Source of the DNA: Acidobacteriota bacterium
GTDB taxonomy: Bacteria > Acidobacteriota > Thermoanaerobaculia > Multivoradales > Multivoraceae
Direction of reading: 5' to 3'
Length of the DNA stretch: 64,000 nucleotides
Assembly: GCA_003388555.1 (NCBI GenBank)
Contig: QQVD01000074.1
Coordinates: 62,001 to 126,000 of the forward strand
This document shows, piece by piece, positions 8,280 to 16,634 of the stretch. The position numbers and the translations under genes were made by a program. Under the pieces are notes generated by a model. The model was given only the letters and a program-made list of their open reading frames with translations, was not told the origin of the DNA and ran no database searches. Numbering within the stretch: the first letter of the stretch is position 1; every line of letters begins with the position of its first letter.

Positions 8280-9185
8280 CTAAGATTCCTCGCTGCCCGC
8301 CGCGCTCCTGCCGGGGGCGTCGCGCTCGAGGCCGGCGCGCCGACGCTCGCGCTCCAGCTCGGCGTTCACCTCGGCGCCGAGCAGGATCGAGAACGCTCCC
8401 AGGTAGAGCCAGAGCAGCAGCAGCACCACCGAGCTCAGCGTGCCGTAACTGCGGCTGTGGTATCCAAAGCGGCCGACCCACCAGGAGAAGAAGAGCGACG
8501 CGATCAGCCACAACGTCACGGCGACGATGGAACCGGGGGTGAAGAGGCGCCAGCGCTTGCCGCGCCGACTCTGCCGGAAGCGGTAGAAGAAGGAGATCGA
8601 CGCCAGGCCGGCGAAGGCCATCAGCGGCCAGCGCAGGATCTCGAGCAGCAGCGAGCTGTAGCGACCGAGGAAGTGCGGCATCAGGGCCAGACCGGCGACG
8701 CCGACGACCAGGATCAGCAGCATCGCCACGGTCAGCGCCATGGAGAGGAAGCGCAGTCTCAGGTAAGAGCGCGAAACGTGCTCGCCGAAGGCGAGGTGGA
8801 TGGCGTAGATCAGGCTCTGCACCCCGGCCGAGGCGCTCCAAGTCAGCAGCACCAGACTGCTCAGCAGGCCGAAGCCGAGGCTCCTGTTGTCGGATGCCGC
8901 GAGCTGCTCGAGCTGGCCGGCGAGGATCTCGAAGCCCTCACGCGGCAGCATGCGCTCGAAAGGAGCGATCTGCTGCCGGATCTCGACCGGATCGGCGATC
9001 AGGCCGTAGAGCGCCACCAGGGCGGTGAGCAGCGGGAAGACCGCCAGCAGGCCGTAAAAGGCCAGGCCTCCGGAGACCAGGCCGATGCGGTCCCGTTCGG
9101 CCTGGGCGGCGACTCGGGTCAGGGTACGGCGCAGCGAACGCAGACGCCCGCCTCGTGCGGCCTCGTCGCTGCTGCGCTTCACCAC
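8280..9185 (-). CDS. YihY/BrkB-family inner-membrane protein
   Basis: 301 residues with about six membrane helices and the family landmarks: a basic N-terminus, GLAFYGLLAVFPLLTALVAL near residue 40, the STWSASAGVQSLIYAIHLAF-like segment and RSYGTLSSVVLLLLWLY near the C-terminus. YihY/BrkB (UPF0761) proteins are integral membrane proteins; some members are linked to serum resistance or export, but the general role is not established. It starts at GTG 9185 (a second GTG follows at once). It lies 25 bases after the thioredoxin gene on the same strand, so co-transcription is likely. The C-terminal 20 residues are charged and cytoplasmic. Confidence 0.87.
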   Translation of the reverse strand: MVKRSSDEAARGGRLRSLRRTLTRVAAQAERDRIGLVSGGLAFYGLLAVFPLLTALVALYGLIADPVEIRQQIAPFERMLPREGFEILAGQLEQLAASDNRSLGFGLLSSLVLLTWSASAGVQSLIYAIHLAFGEHVSRSYLRLRFLSMALTVAMLLILVVGVAGLALMPHFLGRYSSLLLEILRWPLMAFAGLASISFFYRFRQSRRGKRWRLFTPGSIVAVTLWLIASLFFSWWVGRFGYHSRSYGTLSSVVLLLLWLYLGAFSILLGAEVNAELERERRRAGLERDAPGRSAAGSEES

Positions 9186-9210
9186 CGGTCCGCTTCCCGT
9201 CGTGGCCGCT

Positions 9211-9639
9211 TCACAGGTGCGGCGCCAGAGCGCGGCGCAGCTGTTCCTTGGGCAGGGCTCCGACCCAGCGCTCGACCTCGACGCCGCCCCGCAGCAGCAC
9301 CAGGGTCGGGATGCTGCGCGCCGCGAAGCGCGCTGCCAGCCCCGGGCTCGCGTCGACGTCGACTTTCACCACCTTGAGCCGGCCCGCCAGCTCGCGCGAG
9401 AGCTCGTCGAGCACCGGCGCCACGGCCCGGCAGGGGCCGCACCAAGAGGCCCAGAAGTCGACCAGGACCGGCAGCGGGCCGACGCTCTCGGCGGCGAAGC
9501 TGCCGTCGTCGGCGGCGACCAGCCACGGCAGCGGCGCGCCGCAGCGGCCGCACCGCGGCGGCGAGCCGTGCGTCTCCTCGGCGCCGCGCAGACGGTTGCG
9601 GGCGCCACAGGACGGACAGGCGGCGACGTTCTGCGGCAT
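9211..9639 (-). CDS. trxC: Thioredoxin 2 (zinc-finger thioredoxin)
   Basis: 142 residues. The N-terminus has two CxxC pairs (CPSC at 8-11, CGRC at 30-33) forming the zinc ribbon typical of thioredoxin 2. The thioredoxin fold follows, with the active site WCGPC at 66-70 and the cis-proline segment SIPTLVLL. It reduces protein disulfides in the cytoplasm and is often linked to oxidative stress in this subfamily. Start ATG 9639 has AAGAG about 9 bases upstream. It lies 46 bases after the stop of the VPS10/BNR gene and 25 bases before the BrkB gene. No oxidative-stress operator was recognised. Confidence 0.92.
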   Translation of the reverse strand: MPQNVAACPSCGARNRLRGAEETHGSPPRCGRCGAPLPWLVAADDGSFAAESVGPLPVLVDFWASWCGPCRAVAPVLDELSRELAGRLKVVKVDVDASPGLAARFAARSIPTLVLLRGGVEVERWVGALPKEQLRRALAPHL

Positions 9640-9685
9640 GCGCCGACTCTTGCACGAGATCGCCGCTCCGGAGCTGACCCTCGAT

Positions 9686-12600
9686 TCAGCGGCCGGCTGG
9701 TGGGGGCAGGCGGACGGGAGCCGGCTGGGCCTCCCTCACCGCGTCGTTGAACTCCCGGACAGGTCCCGAGTAGATGGCCTCCAGATCGGCAAGCACCGCT
9801 TCCCACTGCGCCGAGAGATCGGCGTAGCGCTGGCGGGATCCGGCGTTGACGATGCCCGGCGCGTCGGCCACCGCGGCATGCAGGTAGATGAGGAACTGGT
9901 TCAGGCGCATCGGGAAGTTGATCACCGTCTGCCCGTCGACGACACGCTTCTGGATCAGCCGGTCTTCGATCGCCGTCAAGGCCTCGCTCAGTGCCCGCGC
10001 CCGTTCGGCGAGCGACGAGTTGCCTTCCTGCTCGCCGGATGAGGCTTCGGAGCCGTCTGCCCGCACCGGCGAATCGGCGAAGACGCGACCCCACCGTTCG
10101 ACCTGCTTACGCACCTCGCGCAGCTCGAGCACGGCGCGATGCGCTGCCTCGGTGGTCTCGGCGACGCGGCGGGCCAGCGCGTCCTGCTCGGCGTATCCCT
10201 CTGCCGTGGCGTCGAGCCGCGGATCGGCAAGCACATCGATCGTGGTGCGGTGCTCGCTCGGCTCCTCCGGCCCTTCGCCGTCCGCGTCGACGGTCAGCAC
10301 CACGTCGTAGGCGTCGGGCACCACCGGACGGCCCTGCAGCGAGCCGAAGACGTAGAGGCCGGGCACGCCGAGCAACGGCCGGTGGCGCAGGTCCCAGGCC
10401 ACCCGATGGTGGCCAGCGCGACGGACGAACTCGCCAGACTGCGCCTCGAGCGCCTGCTCCATCGGCTCCTTCTCCTCGTCTCGCTGCGGCGAGACGTCGT
10501 CTGCCAGCTCGCCCGTCGAGGCGGCAGCGACCTCGCTCGCCTCGCCAGTGGTCTCGTCGGCGGCGGCGGCCGGAGGCCGCGCCCGTCCACCGCGATCCAC
10601 TTTGCCGACGAAGCGACGCACCACCTCGCCGCCGCCCGAGCGCACCTCGAGCGCCACTTCGGCCTCGTCGGCGAGCTCGGGCAGGAAGAAGTCGAAAGTC
10701 ACAGGTCCCGGCGGATTGGCACCGACCCGGTCGGCAGGCAGGCGGAAGCCGCCGCTCGGGGTACGCACTCCGGGCTCGGGGTCGACCAGGCGGATCACCT
10801 GCTCGTCGGAGGATCGGCGGTCTCCGCCACCACCCGGCACGTGCTGCTGCAGCGGCGAGAGGTCGTCGAGGATCCAGAACGAGCGGCCGGCGGTGGCGGC
10901 GACCAGGTCGTTGTCGCGCCGCTGCACGATCAGGTCGGTGATCGCCGCCACGGGAAAGCCGTTCATCAACGGCCGCCACGAGCCGCCGTCGTCGAACGAG
11001 ACCTGCACCCCGTGCTCGCTGCCGAGGTAGAGCAGGCCCGGCCGCACCGGGTCCTCGCGCACCACCCGCACCCACGAGTCCGAGCGCAGACCGCCGGCGA
11101 TCGACGTCCAGCTGGCGCCGAAGTCGTCGGTGCGCAGCGCCATCGGGCGGAAGTCGTTGAACTTGTAGCGGGTCACCGCCACATAGGCGCGGGCGGGGTC
11201 GTGCGGCGACGCCTCGACGGCGTTGATCAGCGCCTCGCCGATCCCCGGCGGAGTCACGTCGACCCAGGTGGCGCCGTCGTCGCGGGTCAGGTGCACCCGG
11301 CCGTCGTCGCTGCCGACCCAGAGCTGTCCCTCGGCCAGGGTCGAAGCCGCCATCGTGTAGAGGGTGCCGTAGATCTCGCCGCCGGCGCCTTCGTTGGTGA
11401 TCGGCCCGCCACCCGGCCCCTGCTTCTCGTCGTCGTCGCGGGTCAGATCGGGCGAGATCTCGTTCCAGGTCACGGCGCGGTCGGTGCTCTTCAGCACGAC
11501 GTTGGCGGCGTGGTAGATCACCGAGCGGTCGAACGGAGAGGTGATCACCGGCGCGCTCCAGTTGAAGCGGTACCTGAGCTCACGCGAGGGCAGCGCCGCC
11601 GGCATCACCGGGTAGGCCATGGCGTCGCGCGAGCTGCCGGTGACCCGGTCCCACTCTTCGAGGATGCCCATGTAGCAGCCTCCGTAGACGTAGCGTGGAT
11701 CCTCGGGATCGAAGGCGGCCCAGGCGCTCTCACAGCCGGCCACCGAGTAGAAGTCGCTCCAGGAGACGCCTCCCGGCGAGCGGTTGACGATGCCGATGGC
11801 GCTGTTGTCCTGCTGCCCACCGTAGACGTGGTAGGGAAACTGGTCGTCGACGTTGACGCGGTAGAACTGGGCTGTGGGCTGGTTCTGCTGGGTCGACCAC
11901 GAGCGTCCGCCGTCGTGGGAGACGTTGGCACCGCCGTCGTTCGAGTTGATCAGGCGGCTCGAGTCGTCGGGGTCGATCCACAGGTGGTGGTTGTCGCCGT
12001 GCGGCGTCGCCACCGCCTCGAAGCTGCCGCCGCCGTCGAGCGATCGGTACATGCGGGCGTTGGTGATCCACACCACGTTCTCGTCGCTGGGGTCGGCGTA
12101 CACCTTGATGTAGTACCAGGCGCGCGCCCGCAGGCCCCAGTCGTCGTTGACCAGCCGCCAGGTCTCGCCGCCATCGTCGGAGCGGTAGAGGCCGCCGCCG
12201 GGATCCGCCTCGACCAGCGCGTAGACGCGGCTCGGCGACGCCGCCGCGACGCCGATCTTGCCCTTGAGCGCCGGCAGCCCCTTCTCCACCGTTTCGCCCA
12301 ACCGGCGCCAGCTGTCGCCGCCGTCGACGCTCTTCCAGATCCCCGAGCCGGGACCGCCGCTGCGCACCTGCCAGGGCAGGCGGACGTGGTCCCAGAAGGC
12401 GGCGTAGAGGGTGCGGGGGTTGCTCGGATCCATCGACAGCGCCGCGGCGCCTGCCGATTCGCTGACGAAGAGCACCTGCTCCCAGCTCTCGCCGCCGTCG
12501 CGCGAGCGGTAGATGCCGCGTTCTGGATTGCGGCCGTGGGCGGCGCCCTGCGCGGCGACGTAGACCAGCTGCGGATCGCGCGGGTGAACCCGGATCGCCG

Positions 12601-13192
12601 AGATGTGTCGCGTCGGCTCGAGGCCCAGCTTCTGCCAGCTGCGGCCGGCGTCGAGCGATCGGTAGACGCCGTCGCCGTGGGAGGTCATCACGCCGCGCAC
12701 CGCGTGCTCGCCCATGCCGACGTAGACCACGTTCGGATCCGACGCCGCCACCTCGATGGCGCCGACGGAGGCGGTCTGGAAGGTGTCGTCCGAGACGTTG
12801 GTCCACGTCTCACCGCTGTCGGTCGTCTTCCACACCCCCGAGCCGACCCCGCCGAAGTAGAAGGTGTGGGGCTGACCGATCACGCCCGTCGAGGCGTTCG
12901 AGCGACCGCCCCGGAAAGGACCGATGTTGCGCCACCGCAGGCCGGCGAAGCCGCCGCCGTCGGCGGCGTCGGCGCTGGCGCCCGATCCGCCTGCCTGCAT
13001 GGCAGGTTGCTGCCCCATGGCGGCCAGCGGAGGGAAGACAGTGAACAGCGAGGCGCACAGGGAGGCGACGACGGCGCCCGAGAGCAGCCCCTCGCGACCC
13101 GTGCCCGCCTTCGGTGCTGCGGGAGAGGTCGACGGCGCTGCGGATGCGGGGTTCTCGAGAGATGTGGGGAGGGGTCGGTTCGTGCGGGCCAT
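9686..13192 (-). CDS. Exported BNR/VPS10-type beta-propeller protein
   Basis: 1168 residues. A membrane-spanning or signal segment (GAVVASLCASLFTVFPPLAA) precedes a long propeller region beginning GFAGLRWRNIGPFRGGRS. About ten Asp-box repeats of the form S-x-D-x-G-x-x-W can be read (TDSGETW, SRDGGESW, SVDGGDSW, SDDGGETW, SHDGGRSW, SFDDGGSW). This matches the VPS10 or sialidase-like propellers that are abundant in Acidobacteriota and often annotated as glycosyl hydrolases; no catalytic evidence for hydrolysis is visible. The C-terminal third (about 850-1168) carries a Gly/Asp beta-rich domain and a helical region with VNFPMRLNQFLIYLHAAV. Start ATG 13192 has AAGGAG 13 bases upstream; the frame is open further upstream but that sequence is not family-like. 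Confidence 0.82.
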   Translation of the reverse strand: MARTNRPLPTSLENPASAAPSTSPAAPKAGTGREGLLSGAVVASLCASLFTVFPPLAAMGQQPAMQAGGSGASADAADGGGFAGLRWRNIGPFRGGRSNASTGVIGQPHTFYFGGVGSGVWKTTDSGETWTNVSDDTFQTASVGAIEVAASDPNVVYVGMGEHAVRGVMTSHGDGVYRSLDAGRSWQKLGLEPTRHISAIRVHPRDPQLVYVAAQGAAHGRNPERGIYRSRDGGESWEQVLFVSESAGAAALSMDPSNPRTLYAAFWDHVRLPWQVRSGGPGSGIWKSVDGGDSWRRLGETVEKGLPALKGKIGVAAASPSRVYALVEADPGGGLYRSDDGGETWRLVNDDWGLRARAWYYIKVYADPSDENVVWITNARMYRSLDGGGSFEAVATPHGDNHHLWIDPDDSSRLINSNDGGANVSHDGGRSWSTQQNQPTAQFYRVNVDDQFPYHVYGGQQDNSAIGIVNRSPGGVSWSDFYSVAGCESAWAAFDPEDPRYVYGGCYMGILEEWDRVTGSSRDAMAYPVMPAALPSRELRYRFNWSAPVITSPFDRSVIYHAANVVLKSTDRAVTWNEISPDLTRDDDEKQGPGGGPITNEGAGGEIYGTLYTMAASTLAEGQLWVGSDDGRVHLTRDDGATWVDVTPPGIGEALINAVEASPHDPARAYVAVTRYKFNDFRPMALRTDDFGASWTSIAGGLRSDSWVRVVREDPVRPGLLYLGSEHGVQVSFDDGGSWRPLMNGFPVAAITDLIVQRRDNDLVAATAGRSFWILDDLSPLQQHVPGGGGDRRSSDEQVIRLVDPEPGVRTPSGGFRLPADRVGANPPGPVTFDFFLPELADEAEVALEVRSGGGEVVRRFVGKVDRGGRARPPAAAADETTGEASEVAAASTGELADDVSPQRDEEKEPMEQALEAQSGEFVRRAGHHRVAWDLRHRPLLGVPGLYVFGSLQGRPVVPDAYDVVLTVDADGEGPEEPSEHRTTIDVLADPRLDATAEGYAEQDALARRVAETTEAAHRAVLELREVRKQVERWGRVFADSPVRADGSEASSGEQEGNSSLAERARALSEALTAIEDRLIQKRVVDGQTVINFPMRLNQFLIYLHAAVADAPGIVNAGSRQRYADLSAQWEAVLADLEAIYSGPVREFNDAVREAQPAPVRLPPPAGR

Positions 13193-13598
13193 CTCTGGGG
13201 CATAGCTCCTTGGCGGGTGGCGGTGGAAAGTGACCGTGCGACTGGAGTGTTCAGCGGCATCGTGCGCTGCCGGGGCGGCGCCTGCAACCATGGCAGCCAT
13301 CGGCGCGACTGCCTCGAGCCGAGCCATGGGGACCCACGGGCGAAAAACGACCAGGGCGACCGGACGGACGATCTGGGAGAATCGGCCGCTGGGGAGGTGC
13401 CACTCCAGCGGCGGGACGTGGACGCGATCAGTCGACGCGAGGACGCTCTCGATGCGCGACTTGTTGCGCACCGCTCGCCGCCTCGGCGGCGCAGCGCCGC
13501 CGGACGCGGATACTCGACCAACGAAGCACGTCGACGATCGCCCCCCAGTCCACGGCGCCCCTCCGCCTCGACCGAGCCCGACCACACTCCTTCTCCCG
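13193..13598. other. Divergent intergenic region
   Basis: About 400 bases between the start of the BNR/VPS10 gene (minus) and the start of the glycosyltransferase gene (plus). It must hold promoters for both sides, but no clear -35/-10 pair stands out. The only structure seen is an 8-base inverted repeat (GCCGCTGG at 13385-13392, CCAGCGGC at 13405-13412). Open frames run through it on both strands, as expected at this GC content, but none has family similarity. Confidence 0.4.
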
Positions 13599-14750
13599 AT
13601 GCACGTCGCGATCGACTTCTCGGAGTCCGAGCACCAGCCGACAGGCGTCGGGACGTTCACCGGCGGCGTCGTCGACGCCTGGTGCGACCGCGTCGCCGCC
13701 GGCAGCCTGCGTCTCTCGCTGCTCACTCGCGAGGAGGTGGCGCTCCCGGAAGCGTGGCGCCTGGCCGGAGTTCGCTGCCGGGCGAGCGGCAGGGCAGCGC
13801 ACCCGATCCTGTGGCAGCGCACCCGCCTGCCGGGCCTCGTCCGCGAAGCGGCGCCGGACGTCTTCCTCGGGCCCGCCTACGCACTGCCGCCGCGACTCCG
13901 TGTGCCCGCGGCGGTGGCGCTGCACGATCTCTCGTTCGAGCGCTTCCCCCGGGCCTGGAGCTGGCGCGAGTCGTGGCGGCGGCGCCTGCTCGCCCGCGAC
14001 GCAGCGCGCCGGGCACGGCGTATCGTGACCATCTCGCACTTCTCCGCCGCGGAGGTCGAGGCGCTCTACGGGGTGCCGCGCGAGAAGATCGTCGTCGTGC
14101 CGCTGGGGGTGCGGCCCGGGTTGGCGCATCCGGCCGCGGCCGCTGGCACCGGCGCCGACGGGCCCGACGACCACGACGCGACGCCTCGCCTCGTCGCGCT
14201 GCGCCGGGAGCTCGGGCTGCGCGACGACCTGCCGACGGTGCTGCACGTCGGCACGCTGCTGGCGCGCCGCAACCTGCCGACGCTGATCGCCGCCGCGGCG
14301 AGGGTCCCCGGCGGCGCCCAGCTCGTCGTCGTCGGAGCGCACGCGGGGTCGTCTCCACTGAATCTCGACGCCCTCGCCCTCGAGGCGGGCCTCGCCGGTC
14401 CGCTGGTGCACCTGCCCTGGATCGAAGCCGCGCGCCTCGCCGACCTCTACCGCCTCGCCGACGTCTACGTCTCGCTGTCCGAGTACGAGGGCTTCGGCCT
14501 GCCGGTGCTCGAGGCGATCGCCAGCGGCACTCCGGCGGTGGTGCTCGGGGTCGGCGCCAGCCAGGAGCTGTGGTCGGGGCACGCACTCACCGTCTCGAGA
14601 CTCGAGCCGGAGAGCGTCGCGGCGGCGATCGCTGCCGTGCTCGAGGATCCCGCATGCGGGCTGCAGGGCCGCGACGCGCTGCTCGAGCGCTACACCTGGA
14701 AGGCGTGCGGCGAGGCGGTGCTGAAGGCGCTGCGGGAGTGCCTGGCGTGA
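13599..14750 (+). CDS. Glycosyltransferase family 4-like (GT-B fold)
   Basis: 383 residues. The N-terminal half has the open GT-B start MHVAIDFSESEHQPTGVG and a VALHDLSFERFP segment. The C-terminal half has the nucleotide-sugar site: PTVLHVGTLLARRNLPTLI, then SEYEGFGLPVLEAIASGTP with the paired glutamates of retaining GT4 enzymes. It likely transfers a sugar during polysaccharide or lipopolysaccharide assembly in the cytoplasm; donor and acceptor are unknown. Start ATG 13599 matches the family N-terminus; the frame extends further upstream without similarity. It overlaps the next gene by the 4-base GTGA, so the two glycosyltransferases probably act in one pathway. Confidence 0.87.
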   Translation: MHVAIDFSESEHQPTGVGTFTGGVVDAWCDRVAAGSLRLSLLTREEVALPEAWRLAGVRCRASGRAAHPILWQRTRLPGLVREAAPDVFLGPAYALPPRLRVPAAVALHDLSFERFPRAWSWRESWRRRLLARDAARRARRIVTISHFSAAEVEALYGVPREKIVVVPLGVRPGLAHPAAAAGTGADGPDDHDATPRLVALRRELGLRDDLPTVLHVGTLLARRNLPTLIAAAARVPGGAQLVVVGAHAGSSPLNLDALALEAGLAGPLVHLPWIEAARLADLYRLADVYVSLSEYEGFGLPVLEAIASGTPAVVLGVGASQELWSGHALTVSRLEPESVAAAIAAVLEDPACGLQGRDALLERYTWKACGEAVLKALRECLA

Positions 14751-15682
14751 GCGGCCGAGATCGCGCCGGAGCGGCACGGGTCGCGGTGGTGATCGTGCAC
14801 CACGAGACGCCGGCGGCACTGCGCGACTGTCTCGACAGTCTCGGCGCCCTCGCCCCTCCGGCCGGCCCGTCGGCAGGTGTCGAGGAGCGCGATCGACCGG
14901 ATGGAGGTCCGGACGGAGGTCCGGATGTGAGTCCGCCTGACGGGATCGAGATCGTCGTCGTCGACAACGCCTCGCGCGACCCCGCCAGCCGCGAGCTGCT
15001 CGACGCGCTGCAGTGGACGGCGAGCGAAGAAGGCCACCGCCGGCTCCGCGTGCTGCGGCGGCCCGACAACCCCGGCTTCGGCGCCGGCTGCAACCTCGGC
15101 GTCGCCGCCACCGAGGCCGAGACCGTCCTGCTGCTGAATCCCGACGCGAGCCTCTCGCCGGCCGACCTCCTCCGCCTCGATACCAAGCTGCAGGAGGATC
15201 CCCGTCGCGGCGCCGTGGGCTGCCGCATCGTCGCTCCCGACGGCCGCAGCGAGCCGACCTGGGGAGCGCCACCGAGCCTGCTCGGCGAGGTCCGCTGGCG
15301 CCGCTTCTGGCGCGCCTGGGAGGCACGCGAGGCGTGGGCCGTCGAGCGCTGCGAGGCGCGTCAGGGCAGCGAGCGCGACGGTGTCCCCTGGCTGACCGCC
15401 GCCTGCCTGGCGCTGCGCCGGTCGGCATTCGAGGAGGTCGGCGGCTTCGACGAGCGCTTCTTCCTCTACTACGAGGACGTCGACCTGTGCTGCGCCCTGC
15501 GCCGCGCCGGCTGGGAGCTGCACTACACCCCCGAGGTCGAGTGCGCGCACCGGCGCGGCGCCTCGACCGGCCGTCGCCGCGACCTGCGCGCCATCCGTCG
15601 CGCCTCGCAACGCCTGCTGTTCGACAAGTGGCGGCCGGCGCACGAGCGGCTGCTGCTGCGCCTGGCGCAGCTCCTGGTCTGA
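14747..15682 (+). CDS. Glycosyltransferase family 2 (WbbL/rhamnosyltransferase-like)
   Basis: 311 residues. The GT-A fold starts VAVVIVHHETPAALRDCLDS, followed by VVVDNASRD, PGFGAGCNLGVAA, the metal-binding LLLNPDASLSP and the acceptor-side motif FDERFFLYYEDVDLCCALRR. That pattern is typical of WbbL-like rhamnosyltransferases and related GT2 enzymes. It starts at GTG 14747, overlapping the stop of the GT4 gene. A Pro/Gly/Asp-rich insertion (PDGGPDGGPD) interrupts the usual spacing near residue 50, just before VVVDNAS. It probably works with the preceding enzyme on a surface glycan. Confidence 0.87.
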   Translation: MSGRDRAGAARVAVVIVHHETPAALRDCLDSLGALAPPAGPSAGVEERDRPDGGPDGGPDVSPPDGIEIVVVDNASRDPASRELLDALQWTASEEGHRRLRVLRRPDNPGFGAGCNLGVAATEAETVLLLNPDASLSPADLLRLDTKLQEDPRRGAVGCRIVAPDGRSEPTWGAPPSLLGEVRWRRFWRAWEAREAWAVERCEARQGSERDGVPWLTAACLALRRSAFEEVGGFDERFFLYYEDVDLCCALRRAGWELHYTPEVECAHRRGASTGRRRDLRAIRRASQRLLFDKWRPAHERLLLRLAQLLV

Positions 15683-15832
15683 GCCGCGGCTGACCGCTCG
15701 CCACGGACTCGGGCCGACCCGCCGCCGGGCGCGTGGCATACTGCCGGCCCTCCTCGATCCGTATCTCGAACCGACCGTCACCACCACGACGCGGCGCCGA
15801 TGCGCCAGCCGCGCGCAGGAGCCTCTCCCGAC

Positions 15833-16618
15833 ATGCAAGACCTCTTCGACCTCAGCGGCAGGAACGCGGTGATCACCGGCTCGACCAAGGGCATCGGCAA
15901 GGCGATCGCCGAGGCGCTGGCGGCGCACGGCGCCAACGTCGTCATCTCGAGCCGCAAGCAGGACGTCTGCGAGGCGGTGCGCGACGCCATCAACGAAAGC
16001 GGTGCCGCGGCCAGCCGGCCGCACGGCAAGGCGGTCTCGATCCCCTGCAACATCTCCGACCGCGAGGCGATCGACCAGCTGATCGACCAGACCCACGAGC
16101 AGCTCGGCCAGATCGACATCCTGGTGTGCAACGCCGCGGTCAACCCCTTCTACGGCTCCTTCCTCGACATCCCGGACTCGGCGTTCGAGAAGGTGATGGA
16201 CGTCAACATCAAGAGCAACCACTGGCTGGCCCAGCGGGTGGCGCCCGAGATGAAGGAGCGGCGCGACGGGGTGATCCAGATCGTCTCGTCGATCGGCGGA
16301 CTGCGCGGCTCGACCGTGCTCGGCGCCTATTCGATCTCCAAGGCGGCCGACATGCAGCTGGTGCGCAACCTCGCCGCCGAGCTCGGACCGAGCAACGTGC
16401 GGGTCAACGGCATCGCGCCCGGCCTGGTGAAGACCGACTTCGCCCGCGCCCTGTGGGAGAACGACCAGCTGCGCCAGGCGCGCGAGGCCGAGACGCCGCT
16501 GCGCCGCCTCGGCGAGCCGGAGGACCTGGCCGGCATCGCCGTCTACCTGGCTTCGCGCGCCGGCGCCTGGACCACCGGCCAGACCTTCGTCGTCGACGGC
16601 GGCGTCACCAGCTGCTGA
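15833..16618 (+). CDS. Short-chain dehydrogenase/reductase (FabG-like)
   Basis: 261 residues of the classical SDR family. The cofactor site is GSTKGIGKAIAEAL, with VCNAAVN for the adenine ring. The catalytic triad is S in IVSSIGG and YSISK (Y-x-x-x-K), and the C-terminus is FVVDGGVTSC. The chosen start, ATG 15833, has GCAGGAG 11 bases upstream; ATG 15800 is in frame but has no ribosome binding site. It should oxidise or reduce an alcohol/ketone using NAD(P)H; substrate unknown. It ends 16 bases from the convergent M24 peptidase gene. Confidence 0.88.
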   Translation: MQDLFDLSGRNAVITGSTKGIGKAIAEALAAHGANVVISSRKQDVCEAVRDAINESGAAASRPHGKAVSIPCNISDREAIDQLIDQTHEQLGQIDILVCNAAVNPFYGSFLDIPDSAFEKVMDVNIKSNHWLAQRVAPEMKERRDGVIQIVSSIGGLRGSTVLGAYSISKAADMQLVRNLAAELGPSNVRVNGIAPGLVKTDFARALWENDQLRQAREAETPLRRLGEPEDLAGIAVYLASRAGAWTTGQTFVVDGGVTSC

Positions 16619-16634
16619 CGAGCCGTAGCAGCCC

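Noticed and set aside
13385-13412. 8-base inverted repeat GCCGCTGG/CCAGCGGC as an operator
   Set aside because: Short GC-rich dyads are frequent at this composition, the loop is 12 bases and no conserved promoter feature is near. It is mentioned only within the intergenic entry.
10139-14746. Very long open frame on the plus strand antisense to the BNR/VPS10 gene and running into the GT2 gene
   Set aside because: High G+C makes antisense frames open. It has no family similarity until the GT2 part, and it crosses two real genes.
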